From: Marinobacter arenosus | GTDB lineage: Bacteria > Pseudomonadota > Gammaproteobacteria > Pseudomonadales > Oleiphilaceae | Direction: 5' to 3' | DNA: 64,000 bases | NCBI RefSeq assembly: GCF_019264345.1 | Contig: NZ_JAHVAO010000001.1 | Coordinates: 1,364,001 to 1,428,000 of the forward strand | Shown: piece by piece, positions 50,239-59,139 of the stretch | Layout of the letters: every line of letters begins with the position of its first letter | Position numbering within the stretch: position 1 is the first letter of the stretch | Notes under the pieces: model-generated | Database searches by the model: none | Seen by the model: the letters and a program-made list of their open reading frames with translations, nothing else | Told to the model about the DNA's origin: nothing | Translations under genes and position numbers: made by a program

Positions 50239-50838
50239 TCAATCGTCGCAGAGAAGCTCGATCTTGATTTTCGCCAGTTCCAGCGCGTCCATCGATTCCG
50301 CCTCCATCAGTAGCTGCTTGGCCGCCAGGCATTCCTCGGCTTCTTCCCGGGTTTCGGCGGCCACCGAGGTCACTGCGGCCGCGTTCTCCGGATTGCAGTA
50401 GGCCGATGTGACGCGGCGCAGGTTAGCGGTATCGCCGGCTTTCTCGACCGCAACGCAGTCGCCCGTGCGAATCTCTCGCTGGTCAGTGACCACCTGAACC
50501 ATCCCGCTCGCGCCGAGATCCACTTCATATAGCATCCCGCGATTGCTGCCTTTGGAGCTGCCTGCAATGGCGCTTCCCGCAACGCCCCCGATGATAACGT
50601 TTCGGGCCTTCTTGCTCGAGGATTGCCCCTTGGCTGACAGCAGACCCAGTGAGCCGCCTACGATGGCGCCAGCGGGGACGGCGTTGCTCTGGAGTTCAAC
50701 TTCACGTCCAGCCTGGACGATCCCATATTGCACAGTGACGTTCTGACCGGCTCGCTGCGCCACGGCCGATGTGGCTGACAAACCGGCAAACACGAGGAGC
50801 GGAAGGCTGAGAAACGGATTGATAACGAATCTTTTCAT
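50239..50838 (-). CDS. Exported glycine-zipper protein (SlyB/Rcp-like)
   Basis: 199 residues with a signal peptide ending in ATSAVAQ. The mature protein begins QNVTVQYGIVQAGREVELQS and contains a glycine-zipper membrane motif (GAIVGGSLGLL to NVIIGGVAGSAIAGSS). A small beta domain (MLYEVDLGASGMVQVVTDQR) and a helical C-terminus with cysteines (YCNPENAA and EECLAAKQLL) follow. The order resembles SlyB/OmpA-linker-type outer-membrane proteins, but no lipobox is present. The function is unknown. AGGAGA precedes the ATG; it is the last gene of the exported-protein block on this strand. Confidence 0.75.
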   Translation of the reverse strand: MKRFVINPFLSLPLLVFAGLSATSAVAQRAGQNVTVQYGIVQAGREVELQSNAVPAGAIVGGSLGLLSAKGQSSSKKARNVIIGGVAGSAIAGSSKGSNRGMLYEVDLGASGMVQVVTDQREIRTGDCVAVEKAGDTANLRRVTSAYCNPENAAAVTSVAAETREEAEECLAAKQLLMEAESMDALELAKIKIELLCDD

Positions 50839-50864
50839 GGTCGTCTCCTTTCACCTGGACGAGA

Positions 50865-52034
50865 CTAGAGTTCCACGTCGAAAATATCGTGTTGCCAGGG
50901 ATACCCCGTCACGGCCTGGCTATATCCCAGGTCAAACAGCCTTCTCATATACACGGGATCGAAGGCCTCGGCCGAGTCGTTCTTGATATCGGCTGGGATA
51001 TAAGCGAGGTTGAACTCCAAGTCGTCGAGTTGTGCGGTGGAATAAATACGAATCAGATCGCCAATGCCCTGTTGTTTGATCAACACGCCTATGGAGCGCC
51101 CCGCAATAGCGTTGATCTTGGGTTGAACGACGGTACTGTGTGCCTGGAGAGTACCGTTGCGTATAACAAACAGTTTACGGCGTCGATCGAGCCCCTCTTT
51201 CTCGGAACGTCGACCCACATTCATCCAGGCGGGGATAATGAAGGCCTGGGCAGCGATGCCGCCATCCACGTGCATTTCGCTGTAGCGGCTGCCGTCGATC
51301 ATGACATCGATGTAGACGGGCGGAAAGGCCACGGGAATCGATGCTGACGCCACGAGAATGTCGCGAAACAGTTGCAGCGCGCTCGGCCTTCTACTGGCCG
51401 CGATTTCCCCCATGTCCCAGATAACGCCGCGACCGGCATCCAGGTTGGTGGTGCCGACCAGCAGCCGTCGCCCGCGACCGTGTTCGGCGGCGATACGATC
51501 GAGCAAGGTCTGATCAATGTAGGAGGCGACCAGTTCCTTTAACGGTGTTGAATCATTCAGGGCGTCACTGCGCATCGCTATGAGTTTGGAACGCTTCACA
51601 ATGATGCTGCTCGTGTCGGTGGTGGTGTAGAGCTTCCTGAGGTACGGATCGTACTCGCTTCCAAGAAAGGCGAACGGCGCCATGAGTGCACCGGTGCTTA
51701 TGGCGGTGACAATGGTAAATTCCGGTCGCGACCCTTCTGCAGACCAACCGTTGAGCAATCCCGCGCCAAAAGCGCCATTGGCGCCGCCACCGGACAATGC
51801 CAGGATATTCACATCGGCATCGTCGGCAACACCTGCCGCACGTTGTTGTGCCAGCACTTGGGCCAACACGTCGTTGATTTGGGATTCGGTCATCATGCCG
51901 GTAATGCGGGCATTGGGTATGCCCGCGATCTTCGCGTCATTCTCGCGACCCGCGGGCACGCCGTTGCGCTCGGGAATGGCCGAACAGCCCGCGACGAGTG
52001 CCATCGCGAGGAAGAGACCGGCTAATCCATGCAA
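50865..52034 (-). CDS. Patatin-like phospholipase lipoprotein with altered active-site motif
   Basis: 389 residues. A lipoprotein signal (FLAMALVAGCSAIPERNGV, lipobox VAGC) precedes a patatin domain. The oxyanion-hole block ILALSGGGANGAFGAGLLNG and the catalytic Asp in MHVDGGIAAQAF are normal. The nucleophile elbow reads TAISTGALMAPFAFLG: AxSxG instead of GxSxG. The serine is present, so activity is possible but reduced access at the elbow is likely. The start is a TTG at 52034, close after the DUF3604 stop codon, with GGAGG 17 bp upstream. It may act on membrane phospholipids or host lipids. Confidence 0.82.
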   Translation of the reverse strand: MHGLAGLFLAMALVAGCSAIPERNGVPAGRENDAKIAGIPNARITGMMTESQINDVLAQVLAQQRAAGVADDADVNILALSGGGANGAFGAGLLNGWSAEGSRPEFTIVTAISTGALMAPFAFLGSEYDPYLRKLYTTTDTSSIIVKRSKLIAMRSDALNDSTPLKELVASYIDQTLLDRIAAEHGRGRRLLVGTTNLDAGRGVIWDMGEIAASRRPSALQLFRDILVASASIPVAFPPVYIDVMIDGSRYSEMHVDGGIAAQAFIIPAWMNVGRRSEKEGLDRRRKLFVIRNGTLQAHSTVVQPKINAIAGRSIGVLIKQQGIGDLIRIYSTAQLDDLEFNLAYIPADIKNDSAEAFDPVYMRRLFDLGYSQAVTGYPWQHDIFDVEL

Positions 52035-52047
52035 AGTGACTATGGCG

Positions 52048-54033
52048 TTATCCTCCGTTACTGGACATACCGGCGCTCGCTATGCCGGTTTTGTCCGAGT
52101 CGCACTTGGGGCTGTACCAGATCGGTGACGAGTACGCGCGCTCCTGCTGGGTGGGCGGAACATCGTCGGGCAGGTCGACGCCGAAAAATGCCGCATCGTA
52201 GGTCGTCCAACGAGGCGTGGGAATTTCCAATACCCTCACGTAGTAGAAGGCGCGCTGCTCTGGATCAAAATCAGGATCCTGCCAATGGGCCATCAAAAGC
52301 GCGGAGCCAATACCGTTGGTGTAGGTGGCACTCGGGATGTCGACGGTGTTCCCCACGGCTTGCTCGCAGCGCCCTTCGCCATTGATCGCGCGGTCATCGG
52401 AACAGGCCGCATCGTAAATTCGCTCATGAACCTCACCTTTGCTGTCCAACCAGCCTTTGACGACCTGAATCCGGTCAAGATTGGCGCCGTCCGGGTCTCG
52501 CAACGCACGAATGACGAGGTTGGGCGCCTTATCTTCGGGCGCGGAGCAAAGATCGCCGCCCATGGGGACCCCTTGGAGGTAACCGGTCTCTGCAAAATCC
52601 GGTCGCTGTACGTCCACCTCGGTAAATTCCCACCCGCCAAACATGCGGACTGTCATGCGGGTGCCCGTTGTCGCGTAGACCTCCTTGCGCTCCATGGCGT
52701 CCCAAATGGCTTCACGGGTGTTCGCTTTCGCCCAGACGCCGGTCAGGCCCGCTGCGAGTGCTTTGTAATGTCTGATGGTGATATCCGGGCCGTCGGGCGC
52801 CTGCAGGTAGCCGGTGATTTTTTCGTCGAAACGACTCGGGTCGGCGCTTGGCTCGACCGGTGTGGCTTTACCGAAAAAGTTGTCTTCCTGCGTGGTGGCC
52901 AGCGAGGTGTGGGTATCGGTTGAACCCAGCATGCCGAACTTGAAGGGGTTGGCACCAAGCCTCTCTTCATAGGCGAGGCCACGTTTGAGCGCTTCGCGCG
53001 CGTATTCCCGGGGGAGCATCTCGGGCGTTTTTGGCTCCGGGCCGAAACTGCCTTTGTCCCACGTGCCATAGTCAGCAAATTCGTCATTCATGGAGAGTGC
53101 CGGGTGAGTTTCCCCATCGCCCTTGATCTGCGTGACTTCGTAGATCGGTTCCCAACGCATCCGGCGCTCGGCGTAGTCCCGGCTCAGTGATTTGCCGCTC
53201 TGGGTCTTGTCGTCAAACATGAGTCCGTTGGACAGGTTGCCATTGTGTGCAATGGCCAACACTTGTCCGCCGGTTTTCTCCTCATACATGGCCATCCATG
53301 ACCATAGATCCTCCGGATCCGTTGTATCGTAATTCGACAGGGGAATGACCTGGTCGGCCAGTTGCTTACCATCCCGGAATACGACGTTACGATGCAGGTT
53401 GTTACCGCCGGGGCTGGACGACCACTCGAAACCGATCAGTGCGGTGAACACTCCGGGCTGGTTGTGGTTGTCTGCCGCACTGTTCAGTCGGCTCCAGATC
53501 GAACGGGTGAGTTCTTCGCTGCCGGCCAGCGGGTCCTTTCGAGTCGCCATCCCCTGGCCCCACAACGCATAGGCATCTCCGTAGTTTCCTGAGTAGACCA
53601 GGGACGAAATCTTGCGCCCGAAATCCGTTTGCAGAAGCCTGGGGTCCTTCTCTTCGATCATCGGCGCAAGGCCCATGTTCTCGGCATGGTCTGCGATCAC
53701 GATAAAATCCAGAGGACGTTGAAGGCGTGCGCGCACTCCATTGCTGGCAACGACCATCTCTCCTTTCGCAAAGCGATAAGCTTCGTCCGGGCCCAGCCTA
53801 TTACCGACCATGCCCGCATCCGTCGAGTACGCGGTATGCACATGGGTATCCCCCCAGTAAACCATCTGGGGATACCCGCTGCTCAGATAGGGCGAATATT
53901 CTGCTTTTCCAATATGGCCCTTGTCAGAAGGCGCTTCCCCATAATTGGCAAAATCTTCGGCAGATACAGCTCCAGCCGCGAACAACAGGGATAGGGAGGT
54001 AAGGCACGTGAGTATTGCTCTGGTGTGATTCAT
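52048..54033 (-). CDS. Exported DUF3604 protein
   Basis: 661 residues with a signal peptide (LTCLTSLSLLFAAGAVSAED). The DUF3604 family is related to the PHP/amidohydrolase metal-dependent folds. Its conserved start is YWGDTHVHTAYSTDAGMVGN (a HxH metal pair) followed by PLDFIVIADHAENMGLAPMI, and later MAIAHNGN-type (VLAIAHNGNLSNGLMF) and KFGMLGSTDTHTSLATTQED motifs. These are the expected metal-ligand segments. DUF3604 genes often stand beside DUF1254 genes, as here. The substrate is unknown. GGAGA precedes the ATG at 54033. The gap to the next gene is 15 bp. Confidence 0.9.
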   Translation of the reverse strand: MNHTRAILTCLTSLSLLFAAGAVSAEDFANYGEAPSDKGHIGKAEYSPYLSSGYPQMVYWGDTHVHTAYSTDAGMVGNRLGPDEAYRFAKGEMVVASNGVRARLQRPLDFIVIADHAENMGLAPMIEEKDPRLLQTDFGRKISSLVYSGNYGDAYALWGQGMATRKDPLAGSEELTRSIWSRLNSAADNHNQPGVFTALIGFEWSSSPGGNNLHRNVVFRDGKQLADQVIPLSNYDTTDPEDLWSWMAMYEEKTGGQVLAIAHNGNLSNGLMFDDKTQSGKSLSRDYAERRMRWEPIYEVTQIKGDGETHPALSMNDEFADYGTWDKGSFGPEPKTPEMLPREYAREALKRGLAYEERLGANPFKFGMLGSTDTHTSLATTQEDNFFGKATPVEPSADPSRFDEKITGYLQAPDGPDITIRHYKALAAGLTGVWAKANTREAIWDAMERKEVYATTGTRMTVRMFGGWEFTEVDVQRPDFAETGYLQGVPMGGDLCSAPEDKAPNLVIRALRDPDGANLDRIQVVKGWLDSKGEVHERIYDAACSDDRAINGEGRCEQAVGNTVDIPSATYTNGIGSALLMAHWQDPDFDPEQRAFYYVRVLEIPTPRWTTYDAAFFGVDLPDDVPPTQQERAYSSPIWYSPKCDSDKTGIASAGMSSNGG

Positions 54034-54048
54034 GACAGCTCTCCTTCG

Positions 54049-54798
54049 CTAGAAGCCCCATGTCAGGCCGAGGGCAACGCCGTGTTGCCGGACATCGTAG
54101 ATAAATTGGTCTTTGTCGTAATCCACGTCGAACATGCGGTAGCCGACAGTGGTGCCAATCGCTGTCGTCCATTGATAACCGACGTTCACAGACGCGTCGT
54201 AGAACAGGTCGGAATTGACGCCAAAACCACCAAGGGCGGCCCAACCGGCAACGTAGAAGTTGGAGTCGCCCAGAGGGGTACGGCCCTTAAGACCAACCAT
54301 GGGATCAACCCATTCCTCGGTGTTACTAACCCTCCGCCCCGCCAGCACGCCAAGCCCGCCGCTAAACTGCAGCGTGATATCAATATCCCAGTAGCGAACA
54401 CCGGCAAAGCCATCCAGATTGGTGCCGCCATCATCGAGTAGCCGGTAGAGATACGCCGCCGAGACGATGGTGTTTTTGGATATTGATCGCAGTTTCAGGT
54501 CGATCTCGGGAACCAGTTCCTCGTCCGAGCGAGTGTCGGTGTAAATGAAATCCATCAGCAAACCGTGGCGCCCTTTTCTCGCGGTAAAGAGCACCATGTA
54601 ACTGGCTTCATTGTCGTCAAACGCGTCTTTAGCGCTGATGTCAATGGGTGCCGCCGGCAACGGTGGGGCGGCGGCCAAGTCACCTTTGCTTCCACCAAAC
54701 CACACGTAAGGACTAAGGGTGAACTGCCAGTCCTCACTTGCCAGGGCAGAGTTGGAAAGCGTTGCGGTCAGCGCCGCGATAGCCATGAGCTTTCTCAT
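54049..54798 (-). CDS. Predicted outer-membrane beta-barrel protein
   Basis: 249 residues with a signal peptide (LMAIAALTATLSNSALASED). The rest is built of alternating-hydrophobicity strands such as WQFTLSPYVWFGGSKGDLAA, VSAAYLYRLLDDGGTNLDGF and a C-terminal strand GYRMFDVDYDKDQFIYDVRQ ending in HGVALGLTWGF, a terminal-phenylalanine pattern for BAM-dependent barrels. About eight to ten strands would fit. No named family is recognised. It sits between the DUF3604 and DUF1254 genes with 15- and 28-bp gaps, so it is in the same operon. Confidence 0.8.
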   Translation of the reverse strand: MRKLMAIAALTATLSNSALASEDWQFTLSPYVWFGGSKGDLAAAPPLPAAPIDISAKDAFDDNEASYMVLFTARKGRHGLLMDFIYTDTRSDEELVPEIDLKLRSISKNTIVSAAYLYRLLDDGGTNLDGFAGVRYWDIDITLQFSGGLGVLAGRRVSNTEEWVDPMVGLKGRTPLGDSNFYVAGWAALGGFGVNSDLFYDASVNVGYQWTTAIGTTVGYRMFDVDYDKDQFIYDVRQHGVALGLTWGF

Positions 54799-54826
54799 GA
54801 GAGGGTACCTCGCCTGGGATTGGAGT

Positions 54827-56287
54827 TTATTGGGTTGTCACCTGCTTCGCTTTTGGCACCTGATACTGCTTGAATGCCTCAAGATCGGGAGCGTAAATGC
54901 GCATGATGATGTCCAGATCCTGGTCCCGACGAGTGATGGGCAACCAGTTCTCTTCCGGCACGCCCTCGGGTTTTTCCGCGGCGACGTAAATCGTAATGCC
55001 GCCGTCGGGGTCGAGTTTCATGCCCCCGTTTTCTCCCACGCTGTATTTCTTGCGGTCGTTGGGGATGAAAAATCCGTTGGCAGAATCGTAGAGCGTGAGA
55101 GACCAGAAGGCCTTGGCAGGTGGCATCTGGTTTTTATCCATGTGAACGATGTAGTCATGCATGGCGTTCATGGTCTCGCCACTTTCGGTCACCACCGCAG
55201 GGTACACAGCCTCGCTCGAGGGAAGGCCGATCGGGCCGATCACGGATTGAAACAGGAGTGTCTCGGAGTCAATGTTGCCCTTGGTTCGGAACATTTTTGG
55301 CAGCAAACGGGCCATCTCTTGCCCCTCGGACATTTTGGCGAACTCCTGCTGCCGGATGGTGTCCGCCACCGTTTTGAAGCGGGCGCCGTCATAGCCGCGA
55401 ATCGTGTCCGCGTCGTAGGATTTCCCCGGTTCAATACCCATCGGTTTGAGCGCTGCCAGCAGCTCGGTATCGACCGGGTCATCGGGCTCAAACGTTGTGT
55501 GGTTGACCGCAAACTGCATCACCTGCGGAAAGTTGTTGGCGTAGATGTCGCTATCCGTGCGCCCCACCGCGGGAAAATCGAGTGCGTGGCGGGCTTTGGC
55601 GGGCTGGCCCTGGAATTCGGCGAGAGACATCGCCTTGACGGATTTCATCTGCTCGACAATGCGCGCAAACCGGTCCGGATCGTTGGCATGGGGCATGACC
55701 CGGAAAACCGCCGAGACGAAATCACCCGTCATCTCGAAATGGTGGTCGACTCCAGAGACCTGGCCGCCATCGAATCCCTGAGTCCGTTCTGTGTAGAAAA
55801 GCGCTTTGCCGGGCTCGTTGAAATCACCCTTGGTCACCGACAGGGGCACGTTGACGTAGTGGTCATACCCCGTGACCATCAGCGACACATAATTTGAATC
55901 GAATGCCGGAAACCCCAGAATCATCGGCTCCGAGCGCAGGTCCAGCATGCAGGCAATATAGAGCGTGTCGTTGTTGGGCCGCGCGATGTCGGTCATGGTG
56001 TGGTCCTTGAGCTCGGTGTCGGCGACACAGCGGTTCCACCCATCCTTGAGTGCGAATTTGTTATTGACGTTGTACATGGCCACGTAAGGGTAGGATCGGC
56101 GCACGATGTCCTCGACCTGAGCATCGGTGAGTGTTGCGCTCCCGTTCGCCGCCTGATCGGACGCGGCCCCCTCCGACGTTGCGGATGCCGCATTCAGGGC
56201 AAAGCCCGAGCTTGAAACAAACAGGACGAAAGTCAGCAGCCGTAAGGTTTGGGTGATGGTGGTGGGCTTCTTTACCATGGTGAACAT
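54827..56287 (-). CDS. Exported DUF1254/DUF1214 protein
   Basis: 486 residues (MFTMVKK start; MVKK at 56278 is equally possible). A signal segment is LLTFVLFVSSSGFALNAASA. The DUF1254 part has VRRSYPYVAMYNVNNKFAL, RPNNDTLYIACMLDLRSEPM and YVSLMVTGYDHYVNVPLSVT. The DUF1214 part has AFWSLTLYDSANGFFIPNDR and an ending typical of the family (DPDGGITIYVAAEKPEGVPE, NWLPITRRDQDLDIIMRIYA). These domains form a two-layer fold of unknown activity, sometimes annotated as porphyrin- or ligand-related without proof. It is the first gene of the four-gene run toward the patatin-like gene. Confidence 0.9.
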   Translation of the reverse strand: MFTMVKKPTTITQTLRLLTFVLFVSSSGFALNAASATSEGAASDQAANGSATLTDAQVEDIVRRSYPYVAMYNVNNKFALKDGWNRCVADTELKDHTMTDIARPNNDTLYIACMLDLRSEPMILGFPAFDSNYVSLMVTGYDHYVNVPLSVTKGDFNEPGKALFYTERTQGFDGGQVSGVDHHFEMTGDFVSAVFRVMPHANDPDRFARIVEQMKSVKAMSLAEFQGQPAKARHALDFPAVGRTDSDIYANNFPQVMQFAVNHTTFEPDDPVDTELLAALKPMGIEPGKSYDADTIRGYDGARFKTVADTIRQQEFAKMSEGQEMARLLPKMFRTKGNIDSETLLFQSVIGPIGLPSSEAVYPAVVTESGETMNAMHDYIVHMDKNQMPPAKAFWSLTLYDSANGFFIPNDRKKYSVGENGGMKLDPDGGITIYVAAEKPEGVPEENWLPITRRDQDLDIIMRIYAPDLEAFKQYQVPKAKQVTTQ

Positions 56288-56611
56288 TCCATTGTCACAG
56301 AGGGTTAGGGGTGGTTATCCAGTCCCGGGCCTCAACGTGGGCGAGGCAGTGTGATGCGCCGTAGGAAGATGGCTTTGCGCGGTGCCCCGTGTGCAAACCA
56401 TAAGCTGCAAACGGCTTTGTCTGGAGACAGCGCACTTGCCCGGAAAATAAGCCACACATAGATCAATACCTCCTGTATTGAATATCGTGTCACCTTCTCA
56501 GGAATGCCTGACGAGAGAGAGGACGTTCAGTAAAACAGCGCGACAGATTCGGAGCGTTGATCCAGGTCAAGACAGGATCCGTTCCGGTTTTCCATCCTGC
56601 GCCTCATGCCC
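56288..56611. promoter_or_regulatory. Control region upstream of the DUF1254-DUF3604 unit
   Basis: 324 bp without a gene. It holds TTGATCCAGGTCAA (56557-56570) and a second inverted repeat, TCAATAC-CTCCT-GTATTGA (56463-56481), on the way to the DUF1254 start codon. I see no terminator for the DUF2860 gene, which ends at 56612, so its transcript may also read through. Confidence 0.5.
56557..56570. promoter_or_regulatory. FNR/Anr-like box
   Basis: TTGATCCAGGTCAA differs from the FNR/Anr consensus TTGAT-N4-ATCAA at one position. It lies 270 bp upstream of the DUF1254 start. An Anr-type regulator is not encoded in this window, and the Crp-type gene at 7883-8578 lacks the sensing cysteines. Confidence 0.5.
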
Positions 56612-57661
56612 CTAAAAACGACGGAAGAGGCCGACGGTAAACGCGGCAACCGACGTATCGTAAAAATCGATGTCGTGATTTTCCTTGAAATAGGCGGCAG
56701 TGGCGTTGAAGGCCCAGGGTGTCCAGCCAAAGGGGGCGGAATAGAACGTGGTGGCGGAAATCCCATATTGGTTGGCATCGTCCCGCTGCCCATAAACCGG
56801 GTTAACTTTGTCGTAGTCGAGTGTCTGGTAGGCGACGTTAAATACCCAGCGCAAGCGCTGATCCTGCACAAAGATGTAATTGAGCGAGGCGCCGTAGCCG
56901 TCGTTTGCCATAGCCCGGCCATCGAGGTCGGCGTCGCGGTAGACCGCTTTCGGGGTCAGGATCTGCCGGTCTCCCGCGAGTCTGAACTCATACCCCACTT
57001 CCAGGCGCTTGAGATCGCCGTTCCGATCCAGAAGGCGCTGTTCTGCTGTACCGAGGCCGAGGCCCTGCCCGCTGCGTTCTGTGTCAATGTCGATGCTCTT
57101 GCTGGAGTACTCCACCTGCATTCCACTATCGAACATTCGCTCCCAGGTGAGGCGGTATCCCCGGCCGGTACGCTCCGTATCTTCACGCTTGACGCCCGTC
57201 TGGTAAGGATCCTCCCAGACATCGGCGGACAGGCTCGTGCTGACCAGCGCAAGCCCGAACAGGCCCGCTCCGCCCACGTCCTGCCGGACGCCGGCCAGGC
57301 CGGACAGGTCGAACGTCAGGAAATCTTCCAGCAGGTTACCGATGTAAACCTGGGTGCGGGATTCGGCGAAGGTGTAGGACACTTCGAAGTTGAACATGGG
57401 GACAACGGCTGTGTCGTTGTCGGGAGCGCTGTCGATGTCATCCGTGACGGCATCGCCCACGTCGACAATGCCGCGCGCCAGACCGGCCACCATGTTGCTC
57501 TCGATATCGATGACACCAAGCCCGAGGTTCACATAGCCTGAGACTCCGCTCTTTTCAGGGATGATGGTGACGGCACTGACGAGGGGGCTCGATAAAACGG
57601 CGGCAAGACAGCCAGAGAGCGAGATGAAAAACCTGGGGCGAGCAACCACATTCCGGCTCAT
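56612..57661 (-). CDS. DUF2860 outer-membrane protein
   Basis: 349 residues. A signal peptide (FFISLSGCLAAVLSSPLVSA) precedes the family's start IPEKSGVSGYVNLGLGVIDI with ESNMVAGLARG. The remainder consists of amphipathic strands, for example FNFEVSYTFAESRTQVYIGN and RLTWERMFDSGMQVEYSSKS, and ends AAFTVGLFRRF with a terminal phenylalanine. DUF2860 proteins are surface beta-barrels of unknown role, mostly known from vibrios. It is transcribed on the same strand as the DUF1254 unit, 324 bp upstream of it. Confidence 0.88.
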   Translation of the reverse strand: MSRNVVARPRFFISLSGCLAAVLSSPLVSAVTIIPEKSGVSGYVNLGLGVIDIESNMVAGLARGIVDVGDAVTDDIDSAPDNDTAVVPMFNFEVSYTFAESRTQVYIGNLLEDFLTFDLSGLAGVRQDVGGAGLFGLALVSTSLSADVWEDPYQTGVKREDTERTGRGYRLTWERMFDSGMQVEYSSKSIDIDTERSGQGLGLGTAEQRLLDRNGDLKRLEVGYEFRLAGDRQILTPKAVYRDADLDGRAMANDGYGASLNYIFVQDQRLRWVFNVAYQTLDYDKVNPVYGQRDDANQYGISATTFYSAPFGWTPWAFNATAAYFKENHDIDFYDTSVAAFTVGLFRRF

Positions 57662-57942
57662 GGAGGAGCACCTCTTGCATATCCGTTTGCATTCTCAAGG
57701 TATAGACCACCCTTGCACGTGAGTAAAGACGCCTCTGGGCGTCAGAAGGTTGGCGAGCCTGTTATTGGCCACCACCAACGGTTCCACTTTTCAGGAGGCA
57801 TTACAATAATAGACAGTGGACAGCTACCATCCCTTGATCTGCGTCAACGGCAGCCACGCATCGTTCTGCTCTACTGATATTCACTTCTCCCATCAGCTTG
57901 TTCTGAGAAGATGACTCTCAAATCGAGAAAAGGTATCGGCCT
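57662..57942. promoter_or_regulatory. Divergent control region between two beta-barrel genes
   Basis: 281 bp between the DUF2860 start (minus) and the plus-strand barrel gene, with an FNR/Anr-like box in the middle. No small ORF with coding character is seen. Confidence 0.45.
57834..57847. promoter_or_regulatory. FNR/Anr-like box
   Basis: TTGATCTGCGTCAA again differs from TTGAT-N4-ATCAA at one position, the same A-to-G change as the copy at 56557. It is 96 bp upstream of the plus-strand barrel gene and 173 bp upstream of the DUF2860 start, so it could serve either. Confidence 0.5.
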
Positions 57943-59136
57943 GTGTGCAATCTACTCGGCAAACGCATCGCGTTCATCTGTCTTTTAAGCGCCACGACAC
58001 CGTCTCTCCACGCTCAAGAGTGGGTCAGTGTCACAGGTCGGGAAAATCTGACCGATCTGGTCAGCGGCACGACTGCAGAAATCGAGCTTCAAGACGGGCA
58101 AACCGCCGTCGGCTATTACGCCCCGGACGGAACGGCTCGCATAGAGGCCTGGGGAGAAGTATTCCCCCGTACCTGGAGGGTCCAGGGCGAAGATCAAGTC
58201 TGCTATACATCGGCCGAGGAGCAAACCAACTGTTTCACCTTCGAGCAGGACCGGACAGAGCCCGGACTTTACCGTGTCCGCAATGTCGGCACCGGAGAGG
58301 TGACCCGTTTTCAGGTGAGTGGTGAAAGACTGGCCGGCAGCCAGGGAGGAGCTCCAGCCGGATTGATCAGGCCCTCGGCGGGTGAGATTGCAGCCGAGTT
58401 GTCCAACCCCAACACCGCCATGGGCACGATGAATTTCAATCTTGATTACATTGCCTACGACGGTGACCTTCCCGGGGCAGGAAGCCAGGATGCGACCCGA
58501 CTGCTGTTCCAGCCGTCTTTACCCTATCCACTGAGTGAGACGACGAACCTGTTCATGCGTCCGGCGATTCCCATTATCGTCAAGCAGGATGTTCCATCGA
58601 GACTCGGTGAATACGACAAGGTAACGGGGGAGTTGGGTGATATCGGCTTCGATCTGGCGCTGGGAAAATCGCTTCCCGGAGGCATTGTCTTGCTAGGTGG
58701 GCTGACGGGCACACTTCCAACGGCGACCGATGACCGTATTGGACTCGACCAGTATTTGCTTGGACCCGAGGTGGCAGTGGGTATGGTCCGCCCATGGGGC
58801 GTGGTCGGCGCACTGATTACTCAGCAATGGGATGTGGCGGGAGAGAACGATTACGACACCAACATTACGGGCGGGCAATATTTCTATGCCGTCAACCTGG
58901 GTGGCGGCTGGCAGATTAACGGATCGCCCACTTTTTCCTACAACCATGAAGCACGCAATCATGATAACCGGTTAACGTTCCCCCTGGCGGTTGGTGTCTC
59001 GCGTACGCTGATACTTGGTGGCCGGCCATGGAAGTTTGGCGCCCAGTACTGGCACTACGTGGAATCGCCGGATGATTTTGGTCCCGACTACCAGATCCGC
59101 TTCAGTGTCTCTCCGGTGGTAGCTCTCCCATGGTAG
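57943..59136 (+). CDS. Predicted outer-membrane protein (transporter-like barrel)
   Basis: 397 residues starting at a GTG with AAAAGG upstream. The signal peptide reads RIAFICLLSATTPSLHA. A small N-terminal beta domain (about 25-115, GRENLTDLVSGTTAEIELQD, CYTSAEEQTNCFTF) precedes a barrel (about 140-397) that resembles phenol-degradation-type outer-membrane proteins: NLFMRPAIPIIVKQDVPS, LGDIGFDLALGKSLPGGIVL, and the ending FKFGAQYWHYV-like strand (KFGAQYWHYVESPDDFGPDY) with IRFSVSPVVALPW. The cysteine pair in the N-domain may form a disulfide. The substrate is unknown. Confidence 0.78.
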   Translation: MCNLLGKRIAFICLLSATTPSLHAQEWVSVTGRENLTDLVSGTTAEIELQDGQTAVGYYAPDGTARIEAWGEVFPRTWRVQGEDQVCYTSAEEQTNCFTFEQDRTEPGLYRVRNVGTGEVTRFQVSGERLAGSQGGAPAGLIRPSAGEIAAELSNPNTAMGTMNFNLDYIAYDGDLPGAGSQDATRLLFQPSLPYPLSETTNLFMRPAIPIIVKQDVPSRLGEYDKVTGELGDIGFDLALGKSLPGGIVLLGGLTGTLPTATDDRIGLDQYLLGPEVAVGMVRPWGVVGALITQQWDVAGENDYDTNITGGQYFYAVNLGGGWQINGSPTFSYNHEARNHDNRLTFPLAVGVSRTLILGGRPWKFGAQYWHYVESPDDFGPDYQIRFSVSPVVALPW

Positions 59137-59139
59137 GTA

